Source of the DNA: Schistocerca nitens
Taxonomy: Eukaryota > Arthropoda > Insecta > Orthoptera > Acrididae
Direction of reading: 5' to 3'
Length of the DNA: 64,000 bases
Assembly (NCBI RefSeq): GCF_023898315.1
Contig: NC_064616.1
Span: forward strand, 543,855,602 to 543,919,601
The notes below the pieces were generated by a model. It was not told the DNA's origin and did not search any database. It saw nothing but the letters and a program-made list of their open reading frames with translations. Below are positions 11,692 through 23,490 of the stretch, piece by piece (the first letter of the stretch is position 1; every line of letters starts with the position of its first letter). A program made the position numbers and the translations under genes.

Positions 11692-12819
11692 TGTTGTCAT
11701 TATGCGTCTTTTAATTTTATACATGTTTTGTAGCCATTAACCGACATTTCACTCACACTATGTAGTACATGATACACAGGGAACTGCTAGCATGACATTA
11801 GATATTTACCTGATCCTTCCTCAGTTAGTGGTAGCTTCAGTACAGCCAACATCTCCACATCACCAACACCTCATGCCAGCCAGACCATTCACAACGAAAG
11901 AAACAAAACGACCATAAGACAATTGACTAAGCCTCAGTCACGTCCATCATAGGTCAGGCTGTATGAACTCCCTGTCAGCATACCAGACTCAAACGATAAA
12001 GATATTATCTGTAGAGCAAAATGCACTCATAACCACCATGCAGAGAACAAAACCAGAAGTTACAGAACATTATTGTTAAGGCACAAATAGTAACGTGTAG
12101 GAAACTAGAAATTTCAGTCAAAAGTTGTTAACACTGCCATGCAAAATCAAGTCTTGCCAGAGTCAGAAGCGAAGCAGGAAGCGAGCCGGTATATTGGAAA
12201 TGGTCAGGCCCTCGAAGCATAACACCGTCTGCCTAGTGACAACATTCATCCAGCAGAAAGACCACTGCGGCAGGAAACCAAATTAAGTGAGACAAGAACG
12301 TTCGTTAGCTCACAAGAAATGTACAGGAAACTCTCTTACTCAGCTGCTCTTAAAGAGTAACTGAGACAGAAGTTAATAGCCTGTTAAGAGAATGTAACAG
12401 AATGAGGACAGATGGAGTCGTTACAAGCCGTGCACTGCATCACAGCCTCAAGACAGTTCGCCACCTATCATCTCCTGATGGAGAAGCTAGCTGTCTTCCG
12501 ACAACACCATACCTCAGAGTACCGCCAGCATTGAGCTTCAAATCAGAGTCCAGTTAACAGGGCCTCTTGGTGTGTATGTTCCTGTTCAACATCTACGCGC
12601 CTCAAGGTAGGGGGGAAATCAACCGACCACACGACTACCGACACCAGGTACAACGTTGGTGGGCCATGAAGAGTCGTTGTAGAATTCGGAGTGGGGCAGA
12701 GGACGTTCCAACAGGCTGTATGTTACCACTTCACACTGGGGGACATCCGCTATTCTGCCCAGCAACGCGCTGAGGCACTGAGGTCGCTAATACATCCCTT
12801 GGCAACACTATCAGTTCTT
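11692..12819. other. Unrecognised shared spacer with copy-specific indels
   Basis: No gene or repeat terminus is recognised. About 400 bp (11888-12286) is missing from copy B, and about 195 bp present in copy B (34476-34670) is missing here near 12458. Short open frames, such as one at 12567-12773, have no recognisable motif. Confidence 0.5.
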
Positions 12820-13263
12820 TGATAGTGTAAACTGCTGATTATACGTGAACATTTCGCCTCTCAGTTAAATTTGAGGATTATTTTGCAGTTCTGACTTGTT
12901 TCTTTGTGGCTAACGAATAACACTTCCCAAGCCACATCAGTTTATAATGATAACCACTGAATACTTAGTGTGTACCTATGAGAGCGGAAATTTAGGGCTA
13001 TACTTGAGTACCAGTTCGACTTGATTGTAAAATATTGGAATTAGTGGCACTTGCGGCAACTTACAGACGTGAGATGGTCATTTGCGTGCTGTCCGCCTTG
13101 GTTAATGAATAGTGTGGCACATATGCATTCACGTAACTGCCCACTGACACCAGACCGATACATTTCTGACAAATTTGCGTTTCGGTTTATTGATATAATA
13201 GCACTCTTCCAGTCAGAGTGAGAGCCAGATGGGATTAAATCCTTCGTTTTCCAATCCGCCATC
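12820..13263. repeat. Dispersed repeat family Z, copy 1
   Basis: A stretch of about 445 bp starting GATAGTGTAAACTGCTGAT and ending near the CCAATCCGCC block. It matches 35054-35496 closely and 46631-47074 at roughly 70% by eye. The third copy lies outside the duplicated segment, so this is an independent repeat family. A Gypsy-type protease remnant lies about 350 bp downstream in this copy, so Z may be the LTR of that element, but no clean TG...CA ends were established. Confidence 0.7.
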
Positions 13264-13617
13264 GTTCCTCCTCAATTCCCAAATGTTGTAATCGTCCGTG
13301 AAACAGTTCCAAGTTCGTGTAATGGCATGGGAAATTTGTGGGACACTCTGAACAAATGAAAGGAGAATGAGAATCAAACATTTCGGAAACGGATGGGGAC
13401 TTACAGGGAAAGGTAAAGGGGACTCCGATCAATGTGAAGAACTGGTTACAGAGTCCACATCTACTGTACTGAAAGATTTAATTACTCTTAAAGAATAATG
13501 TCAGGCATTAAAATTAATTATCTCACACCAATCACTCATGAGCAGACTGCTGAGGATAAATTATAAACTTTGAATAACTGAAGAACTAATTTCCAATGCA
13601 AGTTTAGAGGAAGACAC

Positions 13618-14239
13618 AATGGGTACACGTAATTTCATCAAAAAATTATGGAATAATTGGTCTCCTGAAAGTGAAGAGGAATTGCGTGAGGAACGTAAAA
13701 ATGTACGTGGCGCAGATGACAACTTTATAGGTGTACATGGAAATTAGCCGTAATGAGGTACCTATTAATAATGAGGGGGGTAGAATGGAGGTTATTTTTG
13801 AAAAGGAAGATGGTAATGAATATAAATATGTTATAGAGAGAATAACTGGCGATATGAAGCTTCAGGATTTCGATGCATAAGAGGTGTCGCGTCAGGCACC
13901 GAATAATTGCAATATATTGCTACAAGGTAGGCTGGTCAATTTCATCGTTGTTGACCCACTGTTATCAGTAACAAGGAATCGAGGGCTTGTTTTGATTTTA
14001 ACAGAAGGGACATAACTAAGGATGATGTGGAAGAATAGTATGGTAATAAACACATAATAAATTACGTAAGTCCTGTAATTATGGCCCAATTAGAAGGTGT
14101 TGCTACTGATATTCTAGTGGGTAGTTCTTCAAAAATGTATGATTTGTCCAAAAAGTTATATGAATCACTTAAAAAAAAAAAGAAAATTTTTATAATTTGC
14201 CTATCAGAAGTTTTTAAAATCTTAAGTGCAACAGGTAAA
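13618..14239 (+). pseudogene. Gypsy-type gag/protease remnant, copy A
   Basis: A plus-strand retroelement fragment. It starts with a 42-codon open stretch (MGTRNFIKKLWNNW...) rich in Glu, Lys and Arg, shifts frame to MEISRNEVPINNE...ERITGDMKLQDFDA, and then reads PVIMAQLEGVATDILVGSSSKMYDL...LSATGK. The last block aligns by eye with retropepsin (the PR domain that cuts Gag-Pol), where xLIDSGS would be the active site. Here it reads ILVGSSS, so the catalytic Asp is gone. A SINE cuts the frame right after the ATGK block. Copy B has the same change. I am fairly sure of the retroelement origin and less sure of the exact family. Confidence 0.6.
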
Positions 14240-14416
14240 AAAATGGCTCTGAGCACTGTGAGACTTAACTTCTGAGGCCATCAGTCCCCTAGAACTTAGA
14301 ACTACTTAAATCTAACTAACCTAAGGACATCACTCACATCCATGCCCGAGGCAGGATTCGAACCTGTGACCGTAGCGGTTGTGGCGGTTTCAGACTGTAG
14401 CGCCTAGAACCGCTCG
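14240..14416 (-). mobile_element. tRNA-derived SINE, truncated (copy A)
   Basis: Read on the minus strand this is a SINE whose promoter B box GGTTCGAATCC lies at about 14347-14357. Its 3' part includes ...CTAGGGGACTGATGGCC... and ends at GCTCAGAGCCATTT. The tRNA-like head stops at CGAGCGGTT within the A box, because homology to copy B ends at 14416. The complete version is at 36471-36662. Confidence 0.85.
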
Positions 14417-17042
14417 TTCCAGAAGTGGGCTGGCTAGCCAGGGCCAGGCTGATGGGCAGCCGTGTTGACAGCAATCTAGCAACAGTAATGTGATTTAGCA
14501 CGGCGAGAGGAGCCACAGACCCGTAAGGGTGATGGGTAGTCAGGGCCAGGCTGACGGGCAGCCGTCTTGACAGCATGCTAAAAGCTATAAGAGAAAATGG
14601 CACAAGGAGGGCTCTGTGTACACTTCTGGTAACGGGAACTTGAGAGGGAGAAAGAGAGATGGCATTCTCGTGGGGACAGAACTACATCACGAGGAGCCAA
14701 TACGGAGCTTCGGACACAGTGTATGGCCATATTAAGAGAAACATCTCGACCCTCCACCCAGCCTCTGAAGAACCACTGAAGAATAGGGCAGCCAGAAGGA
14801 GGCAAGTTGCCCTCGACATTACGTCACTGCAATATCCGGCTGGGTCGAAGGGAAAATCGGCGGCAAGACGTTCCGAGGGGGGGAAGTCGACAGAGTTAGA
14901 GAGACAGGAGCTAGCCGGAAGAGGCAGTTGATGTGCGAGGCCGTCAGGAGATAGTCTGCAGTCGTCGTTAAGCAACAGCTGTTGGACTCTGATTTTAGTG
15001 TGGATCACATCCTAAGAGTAGACGGAACGACAGTGTCATTACGCCGTCTCTGTATCAGACTTGGCCGCTCATAGGACACATCTCCGCCAGAGCTCTAGGG
15101 TTCAGTCTGTACATTTTCTAATAAACTGCAGATTGTTGAACGTTCTGGAGAGTTGCTTGATTATCTCCCAGCCTTTTGTTACCTTCGCATCATTTATAGC
15201 CACTTCTTAGTCAGGTCAAAGTTTCCCTGTCACTATGGCCAACCAGCTAATTTGTGATTACGAACCGTGACGCACAATCTCAGGAAAAACCAGCGCTTGC
15301 CATGCGACATAATTAAGGGAAGTTCTATTTATCTTTTGGTTCAAATAATTGACTCTAAACCCTTTAATGGTGATATGAACTTGAGAAGATTAATTCATAC
15401 GTTAAAACTTATGATTACATTTAATTTAGTCCTACAACAACGCAGGTCTGGCGATTCTAATAAAAAAAATTTGTATTAGCGATTTATTTTGCATAACTGA
15501 TATGTGCTGTCTCTGTGACGGCGTTCCATTGTAGAACAGGCAAACCTTCTTTTATCATTTAATGTGTATTGTAAGAAATTTACTTCATTTGCATTACTAA
15601 TGAGTAATGAGAATTGCTCTTATTTGTAATTACCACAGTGTTGAAATCATAGGGTTTCAGTGGCTGCAAATAACAAGTCGTTAGTTTAATGATATACAAG
15701 ATCTACACTCCCTTGCAGAGCATTTCTGTGTTGAGAATGTAAATGTGGTAGACAGTTTCTACAACCCACCGCCAAACCAAAACCCTTCACCTCTTATACC
15801 GACAACGAGCGTAAACGTTTCAGTAAACTATTAATCCTCACAGGAAGATCTTTCCCTTACTGGAATCCAATTTATTTGGCCCTCAAGACGTGATTCTGTG
15901 TTTCCCTGTCTGGTACAGTCTCAAGGCTACATAGTCCTACCGTTTAGGCGTCATTTTGAGACTGTGAAACTGAGCGGTACAAGCACCAAAAATGTCCTAT
16001 CGTAGACTGGCCGTTAGCCAGAGAAAAAGTGAATTACCCTGTTGTTCTTTAGTTGTGACGATCAGAGCAGCTTGGATTACGATGGCAACTCGTAACTGCG
16101 ATCACAACCCGACAACTGACGCCTCCATGTCACTGCTAAGGTAATCTGCCATATTCTCTTGCCATGCGCCTTCAGTAATGTCTCCATCGGTCACCCGCAG
16201 CCAGGTGTTTAATTACTTCATTTTATGTCCACTGATTACTTTTATGTGGGGTGTTGTTTGATTGAGTGTTGCATAGCACTCGAGTAATAATTTTCTAGTA
16301 ATAAAAGAAAGCGTAAACGTCGATACCGGAATTTGGGGTTTAGGAAAATTATAACCTATAGAAGAAACGTTCCTTCTCATGGCAACAGATTAATTCACTA
16401 AAATGAGGAAAGGAGAAGAATTGTTTCTGTTTCCTATCTCAGACTGAACCATGTAACTTCTTTGACACAGTAGCGGAAGCCTTAAGATACTTGCTTCATG
16501 AAGCGATTTCTGTAATGTTCGTAAGCTCCTTCAAGAGTACAATTTTTTAATGAGATGCCATTAGGTGGCAACTTGAAAATATTGCGAATATATTTTCCTT
16601 TTAGTACGATGAAATACTGAAGCAGCCTTGGCAGATTGTATATACTTAAGTGTGACTAAAACTTCTGGGACTTTAATGAACGAAGTCAAGTCAGCAGTAA
16701 ACCGTGCTAATACTTAGTAGCTTTTGTTTACAGTGAGTCAGGTAATAAGATATAGATATCCATAATTATAATCTTATATCTTCATATATATGATCCAGTA
16801 CAGTTGTGGGACCCTCCAAGCAATTTCAATCAGGCTTAGTATCTACATGTCTTAGTACAAGGAGACAACTGTGAAATGTTGTCCGGCAGTTTGTAGAGCA
16901 GGTTTCATTTCTGCTGAACAGCCAGCTTCAATTGGTAACACGTCAGGAGTTTAGCGGGTTGCATATCTAGGTTTCTGTCAGTGCCTTTATAGTCACTTCT
17001 TAAGTGAGTAATCTTAGGATGTGTAGTATGTGTGCATAGTGT
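14417..17042. other. Region between duplication edge and LINE; no gene recognised
   Basis: Starts with two similar blocks of about 43 bp (see separate entry). About 14590-14940 is purine-rich with short open frames on both strands that I cannot assign. The rest is AT-rich with frequent stops. No repeat termini were established. Confidence 0.45.
14437..14577. repeat. Two-copy short direct repeat
   Basis: AGCCAGGGCCAGGCTGATGG...TTGACAGCAATCTA (about 14437-14480) recurs as AGTCAGGGCCAGGCTGACGG...TTGACAGCATGCTA (about 14536-14579) with a spacing of about 99 bp. The function is unknown. Confidence 0.7.
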
Positions 17043-18680
17043 GTGTGGACACAGGAGCAGCTGGCCGCAGTGCCCGAACAGCTGTGTTGTTATTTCTACG
17101 GTGAGTCGTCTTCAGGCTGCTGCCTCAGAGTGCATTGGTGGCGGAGAAGCTGGCGCGTTGCACGAAAACCTCTGATGTTAGATGCTTCGCCAAAGTTCTC
17201 TGCTGCGAAGGCAATTCCTAGTGTACCTGAAGTGGTGGATGTACCCTCATGAGAGGATGAGTGGCAGGTGGTTACGCATTTGCGTTGCTCCAAGTGGAGG
17301 GCCAGTGAGGAAGTTGGAAGTCTGACCTAGCCTATTTACTCTGTGAGTGGACCCCTGGCCGCTCGTTGAGCAGGGTCCGAGCAGGCATGCAGGGATAGGG
17401 GCTTCCAAGTCATCAGGGGCTCCAACACTTGGCGCCTTATGGAACACTTTTGGCAGACAGCGGTCAGGGCCAGAAAGAAAGCCAATGTGCACTCGGTATT
17501 TCTGCCAAAGGTCTCATCCACAATGTGGAGGAGGTCTTGCCTGCAGCTATCGAACGGGCAGGCTACAGTCATCTGAAATATGTGGAGTACGTTGGTAACA
17601 ACGGTGCCTGCCTTTAAGTTCCGATGCCATCCTCAGTTCACAGAGAAAGCTGGCGGAGGTGGCGAAGGCTGCTGGCCTCTTGCTCGGGGTGCAAGCGCAG
17701 CTCACAATTTGGGGGTTGCTAGAGTCGACAGTTTCCTTAGACTGGGATGTCTATGGATGCATTGCAGGTCATACAGATGGACAGTCTAGCGAAATTTTTC
17801 GAACACGTTTCCGAAATCTGTCGTAGGCTGTTAGTTCTACAGCCCAGACGCAGTTGAAAAGTTATAGACCTCTTAGCTACAAACAGGCCTGACCCAATAA
17901 TATACGCCGTCACCACAGAGACGGGTATAAGAGACCATCATGTCGTCATTGCGACTTAGGTTACCAAAGTAAGTCAACCAAGAAGGCCCACAGTGTTTTT
18001 TCTCCTAGAAAGAGCAGATAGACACTTGTCAGCATCCCACTTAGACAATGAATTGATATCATTTAGTTCCAGTACGATGGACTTAGTGGAGTTGGGGAAG
18101 CGTAAAGGGGTTGGAGTCACATTCTGCTGAAATATGTGTCGAGTAAATGGATTAAGGACGGACAAGACGTACCCTAGTCTAACAGCGAAATTCGAAAAAT
18201 TCTAAGCAAGCAAAGGCTGTAGTACTCTCGGTTCAAAACAGAACGCGCCAATAACAACAGGCAAAAGTTAATAGACATTCGTGCATCTGTAAAAAGATTG
18301 ATGGGTGAAGCTTACAACAACTATTACCGTCATACTTTAGCAACAGATCTTGCCCAGAAACGCAAAAAACTGTGGTACCACATAAAATGCTGAGTGGGTC
18401 TAAGGCTTGTACCCAGTCACTCATTGATCACACTAGAGTGACAGTAGAAAATAACGAAAGTAAGGCCGAAGTTTTAAATTTCGCATTATGAATTACTTTA
18501 CACAGTATAAATGTACATACAAACCGTAGTTTGACCAGCGCGAAGACTCCCGTATGAAGGATATTGTAATAAGCATCGGCAGTGCAGGGAAACAACTCAA
18601 AGTGTTGAAAGCAAATTAGACGCCAGGTCCTGATGGAATTCCAATTCGACTTTACAAGGAGTGCTCTACAACACTGGCCG
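17043..18680 (+). pseudogene. CR1-like LINE, 5' part (ORF1, endonuclease, start of RT)
   Basis: A plus-strand non-LTR retrotransposon. The GC-richer stretch 17043-17850 carries pieces of ORF1; LPAAIERAGYSHLKYVEYVGNNG (about 17535-17605) resembles the GTND-type block of the SGNH/esterase-like domain found in some CR1 ORF1 proteins, with the Thr-Asn-Asp core decayed. At about 17860-18060 an RPDPIIYAV...RDHHVVIA run suggests the C-terminal part of the APE endonuclease. At about 18190-18390 is the EN-RT linker (AYNNYYRHTLATDLAQKRKKLWYHIK), and at 18620-18672 the PGPDGIPIRLYKECS opening of the RT. Stops and shifts occur throughout. A family-P repeat begins at 18681 and breaks it. Confidence 0.7.
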
Positions 18681-19163
18681 TGCTACGTGTTAGGAGAACA
18701 TCACATCTCAGAAGGCATACAGCTGTAAGCTAAATCCAGACCACGCTCAGTCCCGCCCCCTATATATAGTGGGGAGTGAGAACGTCTCATTGGTTGAGCC
18801 ACTCGTCTCCGTCCGTCTTCCCGGTCGGTGCCAGAGGAGCAGAGGGCCGTACAAGGTACGTAATGCCAGTGGCTGCCTTAATCGGCGCTCTCTTAAGCGG
18901 ACTTCACGTCGATCTTGTGTTGCGAAGCGACATTTCTCCAATGATTCTTGAATATTAGCAGCGTGTCACTGATCACTTTACTGAAGTTTTATGAAAATTG
19001 TTCAGAGATAATAGTAATTGATAAATAGGTAACTACACACGTCTCCTCAGCCCCTTCTTGAAGAAATTTAATAATATATTATTACTAATTCGCTAGTTTT
19101 CAGAGAAGCAATACGTCCACGAAGAAAGTTTACTATGTAAGATTGACAGTTGCATACAGTGTG
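18681..19163. mobile_element. Family P repeat, copy 1 (LTR-like, TATA box)
   Basis: About 480 bp from TGCTACGTGTTAGGAGA onward matches 21944-22572. It contains CGCCCCC followed by TATATATAG (18761-18769), then a small inverted repeat around GTCTCATTGG. This promoter-like layout suggests an LTR or another element carrying its own promoter. Neither end was fixed by a target duplication. It lies between two RT segments of a LINE. Confidence 0.65.
18758..18800 (+). promoter_or_regulatory. Candidate core promoter in family P copy 1
   Basis: A C-run is followed directly by TATATATAG and then by GAGAACGTCTC, an inverted-repeat block. The same arrangement occurs twice in copy 2, so it is a conserved part of the family. 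Orientation is inferred from the TATA box only. Confidence 0.4.
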
Positions 19164-19679
19164 ATATGAGTGAGGCAATGACTACACGTAAGGCCTCATG
19201 TGGTAACGTATACAAAAGCCTTCTCTACATGTCCTCCGAATTTTGAGAGCAATGCCGAAACCGTTAGCTCCGCTTAATATCGACAACATACGTTACAATA
19301 ACTCCCACATAGTATTACTATGTTGAGGTACTTTGTCTCTCACAGTTCATGAAACTGAAGGGGATGGGGATCATGTTCTAAACTAGAAAAGATTGAATTG
19401 ATTACTCGTTGTACAGTTCGAGAATTCACCGCTTTTCTAGGACTCGAGCTAAAGCAATGAGGGACTGTATCAGACATTACCACTATGCTGGAAGTAGGGC
19501 TGGGGTGGGGATGGCTACCAGGACTCCGATGTAAGGGACGGATACAAAACGATGGTAGATTACATCACTGATAAATACAAATGAGTTGCACATTCATCCT
19601 GATTGCCTTGTGGCGACAGCTAATTTTAAGAAAACTAAAACGATGTGATAAGTGACCTTGTCCTAAAGTCAAGATAGTC
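19164..19679. other. Unrecognised spacer between family P and LINE
   Basis: No domain, RNA gene or terminus is visible. It sits between the two RT segments and may be flanking DNA of one of two LINE insertions. Confidence 0.4.
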
Positions 19680-19684
19680 GTTTG

Positions 19685-20985
19685 ACTATCGTAGAGACCC
19701 CTGTATGGAAGACATTGTAATAAGCATCGGCAGTGTAGAGGAACAACTCAAAGAGTTGAAAGCAATTATGTCGCCAGGTGCTGATGGAATTCCAATTCGA
19801 CTTTACAAGGAGTGCTCTACAATATTGGGGTTTTAATTAGCTTGCATTTATCGTGAAGCTCTGGTTCAACGGAAAGACCCAACCCAAGCGACAGAAAAAA
19901 GTGCAGTTGACTCCTGCATATAAGAAGGGTAAAAGAAGAGGCCCGCAAAATTACAGACCCGTATCTTCAACATCGGTTTTCTGCAGTATCCACGAATATA
20001 TTTTAATTTAGACTGCAGTAGACTTCCTTCATAGGAAAAAACGTTTGTCCACAGATCAGCTCGGCTTTAGAAAGTATCGCTAGTGCGAATCTCAGCTTGC
20101 CCTCCTCTGACATGATACACTGGGAACCATGGATGTAGGTCAACGGCGGATTACATATTGCTAGGATTCCGTAAAGCATTTGACGGTGTACCCCACTGCA
20201 GGCCGTTTAAGAAGGTATGAGCATATGGAATAGGGGCACAAATATGTGAGTAGTGGAACACCAGTATGTTGTCCTCGACGGCGATTGTTCTTCAGAGACA
20301 AGAGTATTATCACGAGTTCCCCACGATAGTATGATGGGACACCGATTATTCTCTATATACGTAAATTATTTGGCGGACAAGGTGGGCAGCAATCTATGGT
20401 GGTTTCCTAATGCCGTGGTATAGCGTAAGTTGTCGAACTTGAGTGACAGTAGGAGAATATAAGACGACTTAGAGACAATCGCTAGTTGGTGTGACGAATG
20501 ACGGCTAACACTAAGTATAGAAAAATGTAAGTTACTGCAGACGAATGGGAAAAACGAATCTATAATGTTCGAATATAATATTAGTAGTGTGATGCTTGTC
20601 ACAATGACGACAAAATGGAATGAACTTGCAAGAGCTGTAGCAGGGAAGGTGAATGGTCGACTTCAGTTTATTGGGAGCATTTTAGGAAAGTGTGTTTCAT
20701 CTGTAAAGGAGACAGCACATAGTTCTCTAGTGTGCCCCATTGTTCGGTACTGTTTTAGTGTTCTGGATCCACACCAGGTCAGATCAAAGGAAGGCATCCA
20801 TGCAAGTCTGAGATGGGTTGCTTGATTTATTTCCTGTAGGTTCAAATAAGACGCAAGCATTACGGAGCTGTTTAGAGTACCCAGGTGGGAATCACTGTAG
20901 GAACACTGTTGAGAAAATTTAGAGATACCTCCGGCACTGACCATAGGGAGCCTTGCAGACTATGAAGGTAGATGTAGATACAGAT
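19685..20985 (+). pseudogene. CR1-like LINE, RT and 3' part
   Basis: It begins with a segment (about 19690-19821) that repeats 18540-18672, including the DGIPIRLYKECS block. Decayed RT follows: a GFRKAFDGVPH-like block at about 20165, then YADD-region debris at about 20340-20430. At 20565-20830 a better-kept thumb region reads VNGRLQFIGSILGKCVSSVKE and SLVCPIVRYCFSVLDPHQ, clearly related to the LINE at 1488-3506. The 3' end has GGTAGATGTAGATACAGAT at about 20965, the same kind of short-repeat tail. It could be the continuation of 17043-18680 or a second, 5'-truncated insertion. Confidence 0.75.
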
Positions 20986-20989
20986 GAGG

Positions 20990-21943
20990 ATAAGACACTG
21001 CTATTTGTGGGGGTCGCGGCGAGAATTTGGTGACTTTTAAGGAAGACTCTGTAATACTGGAAGCAACTTGGTAATATGTGATACATATGACAAATTCGGT
21101 TTATCTCGGGAAATTTTGTGTTGGGGTAAGAAGCTCTTTTGGGGTAAGAAGCTCTTAGCACCTTTAGGGGTTGGGTTGTGTTATAAATGCTGTGAAAAGT
21201 AAAAATAATTGAAAATGTGCTTTATGAATGCCGAATCCGTAATCTTCGGTGTTTGTAGGCTGATCGGTCAAAGTCCCAATGACATTCAACCGTCGAGAAA
21301 GTGAGCTGAAGCGGAAATGGAATCACGTGTAAATTAACTTACTTGTTTTTACACTACGGGCAAAATCAATTACATACCCCTCCCACCCCTCTCTACCTAA
21401 CATAATTTAATACACATAACTTCCTTTGAAGTGCACTGTTAATATATTTTAGTTTCCAATACTTAATGGCGTATATCTGGTATTTAACAGCACACTCCAC
21501 GTTTTTACGGCGCATAGACACATGGAAGTTTCGCATATTTTAATATGTATTAGTTTGCCTTCTAGGTATCAAATAGCCAAATATTAACTTTTAATTTCAT
21601 AATGATAAGGAAAGCTATGAATGTGATTTCAAAAACGAGATTTCCATTTGGGCCACTGCGATAAAGGTACAATTTGTGCCCAGTAGTACACACATAACAC
21701 AAAATAATTAATGTTTCGTATCCACTTACAATAGACGCTGGAGAATAAAACCATTTGATGATTGTAATAAGTTTGCATGTTTCCCTTGAGAATATTTCAG
21801 TGTTTCCTAGAACGCGGACTGACTACCGAGACGAAATAATTCCCAGCCGAAAGCATGTAACGCTGACCAGCACTGACACCTCTCATCTTATCTTCTGGTG
21901 GTTATGCAACTTGGTGGACATGCACGTCAAGCGGTCGGGGCTG
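20990..21943. other. No recognised feature
   Basis: AT-rich with stops on all strands. A short local duplication of TTGGGGTAAGAAGCTCTT occurs at about 21121-21155. No element ends are visible. Confidence 0.5.
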
Positions 21944-22572
21944 TGCTACGTAATAGGAGAGCATCACATCTCAGAAGGTGTACAGCTGTAAGCTCCCCGC
22001 AGACCACACCCAGTTCCGCCCCCTATGTATAGTGGGAAATGAGAATGTCTCATTGGCTCGTCCCCGTCCGTCTTCCGGTTGGTGCGAGAGGAGCTGGGGG
22101 CAGCAGCAGTAATGCCAGTGGCTGCACCAGACCACGCCCAGTCCCGCCCCCTATATATAGCGGGGAATGAGAATGTCTCATTGGTCGAGACACTCGTCTC
22201 CGTCCGTCTTCCCGGTCGGTGCCAGAGGAGCAGAGGGTTGTAGGAGGTAGGTAATGCCAGTGGCTGCCTTAATCGGCTCTCTCTTACGCGGATTTCACCT
22301 CTATCTTCCGCTGCGAAGCGACAATTCTCCAATGAGTCTTGAATATTTGCAACGTGTCACTGATTCACTTTACTGTTGTTTTATGAAAATTGTTCAGCGA
22401 TAATAACAAACAGTAGTTGACAAAATAAATACCTCTACTTTGTACACGTTTCCTCGGCCCCTTCTTGAAGAAATTTAATAATACATCATTGCTAATTCAC
22501 TAGTTTTCAGAGAAGCAATATGTCCACGAAGAAAGTTTATTATGTCAAATTAACAATTAAATACAGCATAAT
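21944..22572. mobile_element. Family P repeat, copy 2, with duplicated promoter module
   Basis: Same family as 18681-19163. Inside, a module of about 130-140 bp occurs twice in tandem: 21998-22125 and 22126-22268. Each begins with CAGACCAC and contains CCGCCCCCTAT, then GAGAATGTCTCATTGG, the CCGTCCGTCTTCC block and AATGCCAGTGGCTGC. The first has TATGTATAG and the second TATATATAG at the TATA position. The remainder matches copy 1 to about its end. Confidence 0.7.
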
Positions 22573-23041
22573 TTAGACATGCCTGAAGTAGCAACTGTTG
22601 AAAATCTTCGCGGTAAATGGTAAACTAGAAATTTCCAGCACAACGGTTTACTTAAATCCTTGGCTATGGTTTCCGTATATCTAAATACACTTTCATGAGA
22701 AACAAAAAATACACCTGTATAACGAAACACCTCCAGTAACAACAACTTAACTACGTAACTGAGACTGAAGAAAAAACGTACAGTAATAAATGTTGTAAGG
22801 ATGGAGATGATATTTTAATTTTAAATACTGACGACGCCTTTGGCACGATTGTTTTTTGCACCACCACAGCAGCATGTGAATTTAGTAAGTGACTAAAGGT
22901 TTTTGTGCCTGTAATACTTAAGTAATTTTTTATCCTAGATCGTTAGTGCTCGTTTTTGCCAGCCTGTCTGACAGGGGACGTACACAAAGGACGTGCACGT
23001 GGTCGCCGATAGAGATCGGAGAGGAGACGGATTGGTTATGT
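22573..23041. other. No recognised feature
   Basis: AT-rich spacer leading into duplication copy B. The sequence just upstream of 23042 may still be duplicated, but its partner would lie left of the window. Confidence 0.5.
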
Positions 23042-23490
23042 GGTCTGAGGTGTCAGCTACCATACCCTAAAGCCTTTCAGCTAGGTGGGACTTCGGTAAG
23101 GAGATATCGTCCTCGGAATGTCGGAAACACGATTTTTACTTCCATTAAAATACGTCCGTAAGGTCCTAGCATAGTATACTGTGTTGCATGGATTCAATTC
23201 CAGTCAGAAGCAAGACTTTTTCAGCGTTTGTCTATTTCTTTGTCTTTCCTCTAATTGCACTGTTGCTAACAAATGACAATTGCCTTTATTTCGTTCATTA
23301 CAAAATGGATAACAACGAGATAAAATTCAATTGGTTTCAGATATATTATACCCTTGGCCCATGCAGATGTGTTCATTAAGATACATTTTACACGTAATAC
23401 GGTGTTGGTCCGCATAAAATTATTGGAAACGTAAATAGATTTTGGTTCCTGAGCATTGATTGAGAGGTACCCCCTCAAAATTATGTTTAG

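Larger units (their letters stand above)
1..14416. repeat. Segmental duplication, copy A (left edge outside window)
   Basis: This stretch matches 23042-36647 in the same orientation, element by element, with mismatches of a few percent by eye (not computed). Position 1 corresponds to 23042, and homology stops at 14416 inside a SINE. Copy A has a 515-bp solo LTR at 664-1178 and about 400 bp at 11888-12286 that copy B lacks. It lacks about 1.0 kb (B 29463-30466) and about 195 bp (B 34476-34670). All elements in the block except the solo LTR occur in both copies, so they were present before duplication. Confidence 0.95.
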
